Shown here: piece by piece, positions 42,448 through 50,942 of the stretch
Numbering within the stretch: position 1 is the stretch's first letter
Layout: the number at the start of each line of letters is the position of its first letter
Origin: Candidatus Aminicenantota bacterium
GTDB taxonomy: Bacteria; Acidobacteriota; Aminicenantia; Aminicenantales; Aminicenantaceae
NCBI GenBank assembly: GCA_020344415.1
Contig: CP070825.1
Coordinates: 228,235 to 292,234, forward strand
Length of the DNA stretch: 64,000 nucleotides
Direction of reading: 5' to 3'
Position numbers and translations under genes: made by a program
The notes under the pieces: model-generated
Told to the model about the DNA's origin: nothing
The model's database searches: none
What the model saw: the letters and a program-made list of their open reading frames with translations, nothing else

Positions 42448-43815
42448 TTGAAAGAAATCATCCTGGATCTAGGGCATCTAAAATTCCCCATAAAAATACC
42501 TAGCCACACTGACATCTTTTCTATGGGGAAAGTGCTCCCCCTTGCCGATCCTGAGCAAAAAATCCGTGATGCTCTTGAAAATCCAATAGAGTGCATTGCT
42601 CTTAAAGAACTGGTCGGCCAAAAACTTCAATTAAACCCTGAAGCGAAAGCCGTTGTGGTTATTTCAGATGAGACGCGTCCTGTCCCCTATTCAGGAGAAT
42701 CCGGCATTCTTTTCCCCCTAATTGAGGAGATGATAAAAGCTGGCCTCAGACCTTCTCAAACTCGACTTCTTGTGGCCACGGGAACGCACCGAGCCATGAG
42801 TGAAAAAGAACTCAGGAAGATACTTGACCCGCGTATCTTTTCCTTTGGACTCAAGATGATTAATCACGACTGCAGGAATTCCGATGAGCTAATCTCTGTC
42901 GGCAGGACTGATATCGGGGGCGAAATTTTTCTGAGTCGCCATTATATGGAAAGCGACATAAAAATACTCACGGGTCTTGTGGAGAGCCATTTCATGGCAG
43001 GAGCCTCCGGGGGAAGAAAATCCATCTGTCCTGGCCTCATCTCCGAGGATTCAACCTATATTCTTCACAGCGGTCCGATTCTCTCCTCCCCCAAAGCCGC
43101 AGATTTAGTGCTCGAAGGCAATCCCGTCCATGAAGAAGCGCTCAGAGTAGCCAAGATGGCTGGATGCGACATGATCGTGAATGTCACTCTTGATTCGGAC
43201 TATCAATTGACAGGGGTATTCGCAGGAAACATGGAGAGCGCGCACCTGGCCTCTGTGGAAAAACTCCAAAGCTATGCAGCGATTCCAGTCGAGAAAAAAT
43301 ACGATATTGTTATCGGCCATGCTGGATACGTGGGAGTCAATCACTATCAGGCTGCCAAAGGAGCCCTGACGTGTCTTCCATTGCTCAAGAAGAACGGAAT
43401 CTGCCTTCTGGCTGCGTGCCACACAGATTCCGATCCTATAGGAGGCGCCAATTATAAAAGAATGCTGCGCCTTCTTGGCGAGCTGGGCCCAGAAAAATTC
43501 GTGAATTCAATCCTTTCTCCGTCCTGGACCTTTGTTCCTGAACAGTGGGAGGCACAGATGTGGGCACGCCTATTCAAAAAAATCCCCCCTTCGAATCTAA
43601 TCTACTGTTCAATCGAACTTCCAGAGGATTCTTTCTCCTGGATACCTGGACAAGACGCTAGAACCATAGTTCCAGAAGCAACGAACCTCCAAGCTCTTGT
43701 AGAAGAATCCCTCACCTGGGCTATCAGGAAGCTCCAATCCCAGTCAGGAAGTGAACCTCGAATCGCTCTTCTTGCTGACGGTCCCTACGGCATTCCCGTC
43801 GAAAAAATAGATTAA
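42448..43815 (+). CDS. LarA-family nickel-pincer racemase/epimerase homologue
   Basis: A 455-residue protein from a TTG start 4 bases after the alcohol dehydrogenase. Key LarA residues are conserved: DETRPVP, the His in ATGTHRAMSEKE, VESHFMAGASGG and the Lys in GGRKSICPG that anchors the nickel-pincer nucleotide. LarA racemizes lactate; relatives act on other 2-hydroxy acids. No larB, larC or larE is in the window, so the cofactor must be made elsewhere. The coupled alcohol dehydrogenase suggests a hydroxyacid or sugar-acid pathway (inference). Confidence 0.9.
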   Translation: MKEIILDLGHLKFPIKIPSHTDIFSMGKVLPLADPEQKIRDALENPIECIALKELVGQKLQLNPEAKAVVVISDETRPVPYSGESGILFPLIEEMIKAGLRPSQTRLLVATGTHRAMSEKELRKILDPRIFSFGLKMINHDCRNSDELISVGRTDIGGEIFLSRHYMESDIKILTGLVESHFMAGASGGRKSICPGLISEDSTYILHSGPILSSPKAADLVLEGNPVHEEALRVAKMAGCDMIVNVTLDSDYQLTGVFAGNMESAHLASVEKLQSYAAIPVEKKYDIVIGHAGYVGVNHYQAAKGALTCLPLLKKNGICLLAACHTDSDPIGGANYKRMLRLLGELGPEKFVNSILSPSWTFVPEQWEAQMWARLFKKIPPSNLIYCSIELPEDSFSWIPGQDARTIVPEATNLQALVEESLTWAIRKLQSQSGSEPRIALLADGPYGIPVEKID

Positions 43816-43824
43816 AAACTTTTT

Positions 43825-43908
43825 GGGTTGACTTTGTTACAATATTTCTATTAATTTGGGTTGACTTTGTTACAAAGCAATGGAATAATTACCTTGACTT
43901 TGTTACAA
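43825..43908 (+). promoter_or_regulatory. three direct repeats (TTGACTTTGTTACAA) with exact 33-bp spacing
   Basis: The same 15-base unit occurs at 43828-43842, 43861-43875 and 43894-43908, so the centre-to-centre distance is 33 bp each time. The first two are preceded by GGG, the third by ACC. The array ends 23 bases before the ATPase start at 43932. This phasing puts protein-binding sites on a similar helix face, so it is a likely operator or promoter-related array. Confidence 0.85.
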
Positions 43909-43931
43909 ATATCAGATAGAGTAAATCCAAA

Positions 43932-45290
43932 ATGGAACCTTTTACTCGAAAGTTTATTTTACAACTGAATAAATGGGCTGACTCTGAGAACAGAAAGCCT
44001 TTAATACTAAGGGGAGCAAGGCAGGTTGGCAAAACAACCGCTGTAAATATCTTCTCAAAGCAATTTGACCAGTATATTTACCTTAATCTAGAGAAACATG
44101 ATGATGCGGAATTATTCAAAAGAAATCTAAAAATCAAAGAACTACTTCAGGCTATATTCCTATATAAAAATATTGTTCCAAAAAAAGGCAGACTTCTTCT
44201 CTTCATTGATGAAATTCAGAACTCTTCTGAAGCTGTTTCAGCCCTACGTTACTTTTATGAGGAACTAAACGAGATATTTATAATTGCTGCGGGATCTTTA
44301 TTTGAAGTCATGCTTGAATCCAAGCAGATTAGCTTCCCTGTAGGGAGAGTTCAATTTTTTTTCATTTATCCTCTAATATTTGAAGAGTTTCTTGAAGCTA
44401 GTGGGGAGCATAACGCTCTAGAGCTTTTGGATAATGTTCCTTTTCCTGAATATGGATATCCAATGCTTTTTAAACTCTTTCATACTTATAGTCTAATTGG
44501 TGGCATGCCAGAGATCATTGATAAATACCGGCGAACAGAAAGCATAAGCGATCTAAATCCAATTTTTCAATCACTCTTAACCGGCTATATTGACGATGTA
44601 ACCAAGTATGCGAGAAATGTGACAATGAGAAACATTATAAAACATTGTATAGAACGTGCACCAATAGAGGCAGGCAAACGAATTGCATTTGCTGGCTTTG
44701 GAAACTCAAATTATAAATCCCGAGAAGTAGGAGAAGCCTTAAAAACCCTTGAAAGGGCCATGCTTCTTTATCTGCTTTATCCAACTAGAACTACAACCAT
44801 TCCAATTATGGCGGATAAGAAAAAATCTCCTCGTCTTCAGTTCTTCGATACTGGTATTCTAAACTATGTAAATGGTCTGCAGGCATATTTTTTCAAATTT
44901 GATGATCTTCACTCATTCTATAAAGGATTATTAGCAGAGCATATAATTGGGCAGGAGTTGTTAGCTTCTGATATATCACAATCGAGAAAACCAGCTTTTT
45001 GGGTAAGAGAAAAAAAACAGTCAAGTGCTGAAGTTGATTTCGTAGTCCAATTCGATAGATATGTTATTCCCCTGGAAATAAAGTCAGGTAAATCAGGAAC
45101 CCTTCGTTCACTTCATCAGTTTATAAATCGCTGTGACCACACGTACGCAGTTAGGATGTATTCCGGCCCTATGGGCATTGAAAAAATAAAAACACCGGAG
45201 GGAAAATTTTTCTATTTGCTTAATCTTCCTTATTTTCTTACTGGAAAGATCAAGGATTATATAGAATGGTTTCTAGAAAAAACTGGCTGA
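43932..45290 (+). CDS. AAA+ ATPase with C-terminal DUF4143 domain
   Basis: A 452-residue protein. The ATPase has Walker A GARQVGKT (28-35), Walker B RLLLFIDEIQ and sensor-like IIAAGSLFEVML. The C-terminal DUF4143 part contains SAEVDFVVQFDRYVIPLEIKSGK, a D-x-ExK pattern like a PD-(D/E)XK nuclease fold. Families of this kind are common accessory genes in bacteria and archaea and are thought to move between genomes; their function is not settled. Base use is AT-rich compared with neighbours. The gene is monocistronic and preceded by a phased repeat array. Confidence 0.9.
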   Translation: MEPFTRKFILQLNKWADSENRKPLILRGARQVGKTTAVNIFSKQFDQYIYLNLEKHDDAELFKRNLKIKELLQAIFLYKNIVPKKGRLLLFIDEIQNSSEAVSALRYFYEELNEIFIIAAGSLFEVMLESKQISFPVGRVQFFFIYPLIFEEFLEASGEHNALELLDNVPFPEYGYPMLFKLFHTYSLIGGMPEIIDKYRRTESISDLNPIFQSLLTGYIDDVTKYARNVTMRNIIKHCIERAPIEAGKRIAFAGFGNSNYKSREVGEALKTLERAMLLYLLYPTRTTTIPIMADKKKSPRLQFFDTGILNYVNGLQAYFFKFDDLHSFYKGLLAEHIIGQELLASDISQSRKPAFWVREKKQSSAEVDFVVQFDRYVIPLEIKSGKSGTLRSLHQFINRCDHTYAVRMYSGPMGIEKIKTPEGKFFYLLNLPYFLTGKIKDYIEWFLEKTG

Positions 45291-45349
45291 TAAGCTTATA
45301 AAAAAAATTATTTTGAAAAGAAAAGATACTCCTCCCCTATTTTTTATTC

Positions 45350-46252
45350 TCACATGCGCACCAGTTCTGCCTCTGCCGCTATAAAACCAAAAGCGGGCCA
45401 ATACATGGTGGTGTTTACAATCTTTTCAAAAAAAGTTCTCGCCTTCGGAATACTTTCATTATAAAGGTACCAACAGCCAATCCCATAACCGATCGTTGCC
45501 ATATCAATGTCTGAGGCCTCAGCCAAGGCTGTAATCTCTATCTCTGATTTACGCCCCTTATAGAAAAGAAGGAGGTTATAATAAGAACGATTTTCAACAA
45601 CCTCCATTTCCTCTGTAATCCCATCCAGAATCTTGGCTGCGTCATCTTCGTTGCCGAGACGGCGAAGAGTTATATAAAGCCAGTTCGAAATAGCGATTTT
45701 TGAATCATCATCTTCTGCTGCTTTCATGCAATTCTTGTAAGCACTGAGAGCTTCCTCGAACTCTCCCAAGAGGAAATGAGCGAGGCCCAGATGATACCAG
45801 ATGTCAAAGTCATGGTCATTGAGTTTTGACGCTCTGGTTAAATCGACGAAAGCTTTTTCAAATTTTCGAATCGATATATACCTATGACCCCGATGCCTGT
45901 AGAGCATCGCAAAGTCCGGATGATTTTCTACTCCTTTGGAGAAGACCTCAATGGCCTCATGGTATCTCCAGAGATAAGCTAATCTCCGCCCATACATCAC
46001 GATATTCTCAGGGTTTTCCGGGTTAGCCTCTACCTGTATCGCAGCCTCTTTGAGTGCGTCCCGGAGCTTTAAAAGTTCTTCGCCTTTAGCTGGAGTGGCA
46101 AAAAGCTTCTTCCATAGAAGCGAGATGACTTCGGGGTTTTTTTTACTTTTTTCTTGGACACCCTGGGTTACAATTAGGCCACCAAAAAGACAAATTTTAA
46201 AAACAGAAAGAAATACTAATATAAGAATGACAAAAAGCTTTTTATTGATCAT
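45350..46252 (-). CDS. secreted TPR-repeat protein
   Basis: A 300-residue protein with an N-terminal signal or anchor (KKLFVILILVFLSVFKICLF). Residues ~80-220 are tetratricopeptide repeats, including HEAIEVFSKGVENHPDFAMLYRHRG, FEKAFVDLTRASKLN and GEFEEALSAYKNCMKA. TPRs bind other proteins. GGAG lies 5 bases before the ATG. No function can be given. It is divergent from the small wHTH-like gene. Confidence 0.8.
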   Translation of the reverse strand: MINKKLFVILILVFLSVFKICLFGGLIVTQGVQEKSKKNPEVISLLWKKLFATPAKGEELLKLRDALKEAAIQVEANPENPENIVMYGRRLAYLWRYHEAIEVFSKGVENHPDFAMLYRHRGHRYISIRKFEKAFVDLTRASKLNDHDFDIWYHLGLAHFLLGEFEEALSAYKNCMKAAEDDDSKIAISNWLYITLRRLGNEDDAAKILDGITEEMEVVENRSYYNLLLFYKGRKSEIEITALAEASDIDMATIGYGIGCWYLYNESIPKARTFFEKIVNTTMYWPAFGFIAAEAELVRM

Positions 46253-46317
46253 CTTTTCTCCTTTTTCAATATTTTATGCTTATCCAAAATGGAAATAAAA
46301 TCATTTTAGTAAAATAT

Positions 46318-46345
46318 TTGAAAAAAAATATAATTTTGATAAAAT
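46318..46345 (+). promoter_or_regulatory. possible promoter for the wHTH-like gene
   Basis: TTGAAA (46318-46323), 16-base spacer and TAAAAT (46340-46345), ahead of the start at 46374 with its GGGGAGG site. The region is AT-rich, so chance matches are possible. Confidence 0.35.
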
Positions 46346-46373
46346 TTCTTTAGAGGATCAGGGGAGGCAAATC

Positions 46374-46640
46374 ATGAAAGTCAATGATGAACTAATCAAG
46401 GCGATACTGGAGAAACTGGATGAAGCATATCCAAACTCAATTGACGCGGAGGATGAAGACGCACGAGAGAGAATCTTAGAAGGTCATGATGATAGAGAAG
46501 AAATACGCGAGCACCTGGACTACTGTAAGAATGCAGGTTGGATTAGCTTTAAGATAACAGAGAAAAGTGCTGATTTCCCTCACGGCAAATTGAAAGATAT
46601 CATGATTACACCTAAAGGATTGGATTATCTAGAGCAATAA
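46374..46640 (+). CDS. small winged-helix-like protein (DUF2513-like)
   Basis: An 88-residue acidic protein: MKVNDELIKAILEKLDEAYPN, a central HLDYCKNAGWISF segment and a C-terminal MITPKGLDYLEQ. The pattern (HL-x2-C-x2-AG and LT-x-GHxFL-type end) is like DUF2513/YjcQ winged helix proteins. DNA binding is possible. GGGGAGG is 6 bases before the ATG. No partner gene is adjacent. Confidence 0.6.
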   Translation: MKVNDELIKAILEKLDEAYPNSIDAEDEDARERILEGHDDREEIREHLDYCKNAGWISFKITEKSADFPHGKLKDIMITPKGLDYLEQ

Positions 46641-46735
46641 TCAAAAAAGGTCTTCCGTGAAATCATCAAAAAAGAAATAGATCGCTGTCTGTTCCTCAGC
46701 GATTAAACAGATACGTTCATATTCTCTTCAGATAG

Positions 46736-46830
46736 GGTGAGCTTGATGAATCAAGCCCCTGCACGAGACTGCCACGCTGCTTTCAGCAGCTCGCAATGAC
46801 AATATGAGTTTGATGAATCAAGCCCTTACA
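46736..46830. repeat. repeat cluster: two 27-nt palindromes and a partial 61-nt repeat
   Basis: Palindrome copy 4 at 46736-46763 (GAGCTTGAT/ATCAAGCCC) and copy 5 at 46805-46830 (GAGTTTGAT/ATCAAGCCC) enclose a fragment related to the 61-nt repeat (GACTGCCACGCTGC to CTCGCAATGACAA). They occupy the 336-base gap 46641-46976; the rest shows nothing. Confidence 0.7.
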
Positions 46831-46976
46831 TAAATATTCAATTGATAGCCAAAATTTAGCTTGGTCATTCAAGCCATACAAGAGAGAAGTTGACGGTTTA
46901 GATAGATTTGATTACTATAACGATATTAATAAGTTATAATAAAGAAATCAAAAAGCTCCAGAGAAAGGAGAAAGCA

Positions 46977-47606
46977 ATGAAAAGAGTCCATACATTAGCT
47001 GTTCTACTCCTGGCCTTAATCCCCTTAATAGGAATTCCCTCCCTCATGACAGGAAATCAGGCTGAAATACCAAAGGTAGATCTTCCTGTGCTCATAACCT
47101 CCTGTGGACAGAGTCCGGGGGCAACGATGATCAAAGTCATTTTCATGAGAATGAAGCTTGAGTTAGAGCCTAAGCCTTACGAGATTAACGAGATGGCTAC
47201 TGCTGAAGACCTCAAGGCCAAGAAGGAAGCCGGATCACCTTATAAATCCATAATCATTGTCATGGGAGCAAGCCTCAAAGGGATGGGGGCTGCTGGCATA
47301 TCTATAGATGATGAACTAGCCAGAAATTCGAAACTTATTGAGGAAGCCCGACGTCAGGGCATTACTATCATTGGTGCCCATATCGAAGGGATGAAAAGAA
47401 GAGCCCAGGGCGCCGCAGTCGGAGATAATACAGACGAACTCAGCATAGACTGTGTTGCTCCAAACTCTGATCTTTTGGTTATCATAAAGGAAGGAAATGC
47501 CGACAATCGCTTCACAATAATTGCGAAAGCGAAAAATATTCCGATGATCGAAGTGGAAAAGCTTTTAGACCTCAAGATAGAATTTGAAAAAATCTTTATT
47601 AAATAG
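46977..47606 (+). CDS. DUF6305-like secreted protein
   Basis: About 209 residues from the ATG at 46977 with AAAGGAG 6 bases ahead. Signal peptide (KRVHTLAVLLLALIPLIGIP). The mature domain has the strand-turn motifs VLITSCGQSPGA, VMGASLKGMGAAGISIDDEL, GAHIEGMKRRAQGAA and GDNTDELSIDCVAP. It looks like a conserved Rossmann-like domain of the DUF6305 type. The family label is from memory of its sequence pattern. It is the first gene of a plus-strand run that leads to a DctM-like permease. Confidence 0.7.
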   Translation: MKRVHTLAVLLLALIPLIGIPSLMTGNQAEIPKVDLPVLITSCGQSPGATMIKVIFMRMKLELEPKPYEINEMATAEDLKAKKEAGSPYKSIIIVMGASLKGMGAAGISIDDELARNSKLIEEARRQGITIIGAHIEGMKRRAQGAAVGDNTDELSIDCVAPNSDLLVIIKEGNADNRFTIIAKAKNIPMIEVEKLLDLKIEFEKIFIK

Positions 47607-47723
47607 TGGCGAACGAATATTGAGCACCTTATGGCTGAAAAAAGATCCAGTTTATCTCATCCAAGCTCGGCTATATATTATATATATATTTAAAAACCTA
47701 AAAGTGATAAGGGAAAGATAAAA

Positions 47724-48305
47724 ATGGAAGAGATGCTGAATACAATCACCCTTCAAAAGATTGTAACAGTTCTACTAATCCTTTCTACTTTCCTGCTTTT
47801 AAAATCTGTCTTTAAAAAAGAAAGAAAAAATATGCGGCTTAGCTTTTTGGTCTTTATATGCTTTGGCTTTGTTTTATTTTATATCCAACAGAATGAAGCA
47901 AGAAATCTTTCCTTAAATGAGATAAAGGAACTTATCCTTCCAAGCCCCCCGCCTGATTATGCCTACCATGTCGATGAAGGATATGAGGGCGGCATTCCTT
48001 ACACTCGATATACATTTGAAGACCCAAAACCGAAGCTCTCGCTCTCCGCAGATAGAGAAAACAGATATCTTCGAATCTCCAGGATTACTACGATAAACAT
48101 CGTGATGGATTATTTAAGCCTTCCCAAAGTTAACAAAGCTGTGCCTGAGCTTGCCTCAATCACTGGCTCGTTACAGGATACAAGTCGCTATCGTTGGGAT
48201 GACTATCCTCTGGGAGTTCTTCTCATTACAAGAACTTTGTGCAGCGATATAGAAAAAATAAGCACGTATCACTGCATCTCAAGCATTACCATAAAAGAAA
48301 AATAG
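47724..48305 (+). CDS. membrane-anchored protein of unknown function (paralogue 1)
   Basis: A 193-residue protein with two N-terminal transmembrane segments (about 10-27 and 35-53) and a soluble domain (about 60-193). It is clearly homologous to the gene at 48570: both share MEE-xx-NTxTLxKI at the N terminus, PPP-x-YxYHxxEGY, DPKPxxS, AVPELASITGS, and DYPLGxLLI. No known motif is visible. AT-rich DNA with TA runs precedes it. Confidence 0.75.
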   Translation: MEEMLNTITLQKIVTVLLILSTFLLLKSVFKKERKNMRLSFLVFICFGFVLFYIQQNEARNLSLNEIKELILPSPPPDYAYHVDEGYEGGIPYTRYTFEDPKPKLSLSADRENRYLRISRITTINIVMDYLSLPKVNKAVPELASITGSLQDTSRYRWDDYPLGVLLITRTLCSDIEKISTYHCISSITIKEK

Positions 48306-48355
48306 TAACAACACATTTCCCTTCCCCATTCTTTGAATTGTGTGAATTCCCATAA

Positions 48356-48490
48356 GGGGTCAGATCTTGTTTTTTGCTTTTCTTTAAGCATACAGCCATC
48401 GCTTCTTGTTCTTTGATGCCTTTAAACAAAAGGAGAAGTGTGTCCAAGGACATTGTCAATATAGAAAGGCAAAAAACAAGATCCGACCCC
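48356..48490. repeat. REP/MITE-like element with 22-bp inverted ends
   Basis: Left arm GGGGTCAGATCTTGTTTTTT plus GC (48356-48377) pairs with 48469-48490 with one mismatch (ATCCGACCCC on the right). The 91-base interior is non-coding. It lies between the two paralogues at 47724 and 48570. Confidence 0.8.
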
Positions 48491-48569
48491 AAAATTGATC
48501 AACGGGATTAAAAAATAATATTTTCCAACTTTTATTAAAAATACCCGACTCAAAAGATAGGAGGAGGAA

Positions 48570-49154
48570 GTGGAAGAAATCATAAATACAGTCACGCTTC
48601 ATAAGATTCTCACTATACTGCTGATCATCTCTTCTTTTTGGCTATTGAGATCGATCTTTCAACGAGAACAGAAAAAAATATGGATGGCTTTGTCGGTTCT
48701 CCTTTCTTTTGGGATCATTTTCTTTCATGTTCAACAAAACGGGTCAAAAAATATGAGCTTAGCTGATATGTCCAAGCTTATCTTCCCAGGACCACCGACT
48801 GAATATAAGTATCATATCAATGAGGGATACAAAGACGGATTTCCTTATATGCGGTATGTTTTTGATGATCCAAAGCCCGAATTTTCGATTACCATGGACT
48901 CTAAAACCCGCTATTTTCGAATCTCTAGCGTTTCATCAATAAACGAATTGTTGGGGCATTTAGAACTTCCGCAAATAGCTTCAGCCGTCCCCGAACTCGC
49001 CTCAATCACAGGATCGTCGTATGACGTAGGTTATTACTACTGGGAAGATTATCCGCTCGGAACCTTGCTCATAGAGCGCTCTCTGTGCAGGCAAAAAGAT
49101 CAAATAACTACCTATTTCGGCGTTTCAAACATCGTTATCACGCAGAAAAAGTAA
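48570..49154 (+). CDS. membrane-anchored protein of unknown function (paralogue 2)
   Basis: A 194-residue protein from a GTG start preceded by AGGAGGA. Same architecture as the gene at 47724: two N-terminal membrane segments and a soluble C-terminal domain. The two proteins align over their full length, so they arose by tandem duplication. A REP-like element now separates them. Function unknown; a partner role with the nearby permease is only an inference from order. Confidence 0.75.
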   Translation: MEEIINTVTLHKILTILLIISSFWLLRSIFQREQKKIWMALSVLLSFGIIFFHVQQNGSKNMSLADMSKLIFPGPPTEYKYHINEGYKDGFPYMRYVFDDPKPEFSITMDSKTRYFRISSVSSINELLGHLELPQIASAVPELASITGSSYDVGYYYWEDYPLGTLLIERSLCRQKDQITTYFGVSNIVITQKK

Positions 49155-49207
49155 TAAATCTAGACTGTTTTACACAAATATTCTACAAACCAAAAAGAGT
49201 GGGGGGA

Positions 49208-49296
49208 GGTTCCCAAAAGGGAGAGTCTTTCTCTCCTATATTTAGTAAGAAAACCTAAAAAAAGGGTGTCCCCTGAGGATACGTCACCCTTTTTCC
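49208..49296 (+). repeat. ~85-nt dispersed repeat, copy 2, ending in a hairpin
   Basis: It aligns with the reverse complement of 15421-15504, sharing CTTTCTCTCCTATATTTAG and the TCCCCTGAGG segment. The last 35 bases form AAAAGGGTG/CACCCTTTTT, a terminator-like hairpin that could stop transcripts of the 48570 gene. Confidence 0.7.
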
Positions 49297-49350
49297 CATT
49301 TTCTTTATTGATTTTCACCAGAAATTCATCTACATTAGAAAACTCAAAAG

Positions 49351-50637
49351 ATGTACACCTCCACCCTGATCATTCTTGTCGTCATGGTGGCGACATATAT
49401 CATCACAAAAGCCTTGAGAGTCTCAACAGAACTCTCTATGTTCGCAGCGGCTCTCTTAGGTGGTCTTGCTGGCGGATTCGGCATTCCAGCCAGACACATC
49501 GTAGAGGGTGCCTTCACTTACCTGGATATTATTCTCATTTTCATCACAGCCACTCTGTTTATGAATCTACTTAAAGAATCAGGGGGAGTTGCCTATGTAG
49601 TCAGAGGGATCCTCAGCAAGTTTCACCGAAATAAATTCTTACTCTTCTTCCTGATCACTCTTCTTTTACTTATCCCTGGTGCTCTGACTGGCGCAGGAAG
49701 TGTAACAGTTCTGATAACAGGAGGAATGATAGCCATTATTCTCAGCTATATGGGGATTTCTAAACCTAAAACTGCGGCTATCATCTTCATCCTTGCCGGC
49801 CTGAGCGCAGCCGCCCCTCCGGTGAGCATATGGGCCATGCTCGCTGCCGCGGGTGTCAACATGCCTTATGTCGGCTTCTTTCTTCCTTTGCTGCTTCCAT
49901 GCCTCCTTCTTTCCTTGGTGACAATTTTTATTCTGGGCTGGAGTGCAAAGCCGGTCAATCTGGAGAAAGCTCTGGATGAACTCCCTGGAGCCCCACCGAA
50001 GATGAATGGATTGCGAGTCGCACTCCCTTTTCTTTCGTTCTTCATCCTTGTCCTTGCAGGCAGGATCTGGCCGCATTCTTTACCTGTCATTGGATTGCCC
50101 ATGATGTTCATGGCTGCTGCTTTTATCACTCTGTTGCTTTCTCCAGTGAAGCTGAATTTTCTCAAGATCTCCAGCTCCACTGTCCACCAACTCCTTCCTT
50201 TAATCGGTACGTTAACATGCGTAGGAATCTTAGTTCAGATTATGACTTTAACAGGTGTCCGAGGTCTTATTGCCATAACTATAGTGACTCTGCCGCTGAC
50301 TGCTGTCTTCATCACGCTCTCTTTGGTGCTTCCTGTATCTGAAGCAGTGCTCATGTGGGGAGCGGCTCCGGTTCTTGGCGTACCATTGGTTCTACTTTTT
50401 AACACCATCGGTCTTAACCCCATCATTGCCCTTGCCGGAATGAGTATAATCTGGCCTCTGGGTGACGCACTCCCTCCCACTGCCATAATCGGCCGACTGA
50501 CAAAAGAAACAGTGGCAATGGAAGAATCCTACTCTCATCTACTGAAGAACTGTCTCATCCCAGCTATTATAATCATGACTGTGGGAACGCTTATGGTCAT
50601 ATTCAGCAAAAAATTGAGTTTCTTAACTCTCATATGA
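49351..50637 (+). CDS. DctM-like (TRAP large subunit family) permease
   Basis: A 428-residue integral membrane protein with about 11-12 segments. The DctM pattern is visible in GAGSVTVLITGGMIAI, GLSAAAPPVSIWAMLAAAGVNMPY and GMSIIWPLGDALPPTA, which lies near the family's second substrate loop. DctM proteins are Na+-driven carriers of dicarboxylates, sialic acids and similar acids. No DctQ-length small subunit and no DctP binding protein are beside it. A 49-residue membrane protein and a deacylase follow, so it may belong to a non-standard transporter. Confidence 0.85.
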   Translation: MYTSTLIILVVMVATYIITKALRVSTELSMFAAALLGGLAGGFGIPARHIVEGAFTYLDIILIFITATLFMNLLKESGGVAYVVRGILSKFHRNKFLLFFLITLLLLIPGALTGAGSVTVLITGGMIAIILSYMGISKPKTAAIIFILAGLSAAAPPVSIWAMLAAAGVNMPYVGFFLPLLLPCLLLSLVTIFILGWSAKPVNLEKALDELPGAPPKMNGLRVALPFLSFFILVLAGRIWPHSLPVIGLPMMFMAAAFITLLLSPVKLNFLKISSSTVHQLLPLIGTLTCVGILVQIMTLTGVRGLIAITIVTLPLTAVFITLSLVLPVSEAVLMWGAAPVLGVPLVLLFNTIGLNPIIALAGMSIIWPLGDALPPTAIIGRLTKETVAMEESYSHLLKNCLIPAIIIMTVGTLMVIFSKKLSFLTLI

Positions 50638-50667
50638 CAACGAATATATTTCACAATATGTCAGCAT

Positions 50668-50693
50668 GTGGATTTGATAAATCACGCCTCTGC
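50668..50693. repeat. 27-nt palindromic repeat, copy 6 (degenerate)
   Basis: GGATTTGAT and ATCACGCCT are imperfect arms of the same palindrome, just after the permease stop. Confidence 0.6.
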
Positions 50694-50782
50694 GAAAAGA
50701 AGACTTATATGAGAATTAAGATATTTTATAATTTGCTATCAAAGAATCTCCAATTCAGGTTTCTCAGGGAGGAAGTTGATCG

Positions 50783-50932
50783 ATGATTATTACAATCCTT
50801 TATTATCTTTTAACAGGATATATTTCATTTCTCATTATCCGGAACCTTCTGAAAAGCAAGAAGTGGGAGGAGGAAATTCTGTATATAATCATCCTCATGC
50901 CATTTCTTCTGAGGTTTTTCCGGCTGAAATAG
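50783..50932 (+). CDS. 49-residue membrane protein
   Basis: An ORF of 49 codons from the ATG at 50783 (in-frame TGA at 50777) to a TAG at 50930-50932. It has two hydrophobic segments, MIITILYYLLTGYISFLII and YIIILMPFLLRFF, split by a basic turn (KSKKWEEE). GGGAGG lies 10 bases ahead. The next gene starts 10 bases on with its own site (GAGGAAAG). Size, position and hydrophobicity point to a real small subunit, maybe of the neighbouring permease. It is too short to be recognised by homology here. Confidence 0.6.
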   Translation: MIITILYYLLTGYISFLIIRNLLKSKKWEEEILYIIILMPFLLRFFRLK

Positions 50933-50942
50933 AGGAAAGACA

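Noticed and set aside
43825..43908. Reading the three repeats as a CRISPR array
   Set aside because: Units are 15-18 bases with 15-18 base spacers, only three copies and no cas genes. It fits an operator-like array better.
49666..50076. 136-codon minus-strand ORF
   Set aside because: Antisense to the DctM-like permease, with Lys/Arg/Asp-rich composition typical of a shadow frame.
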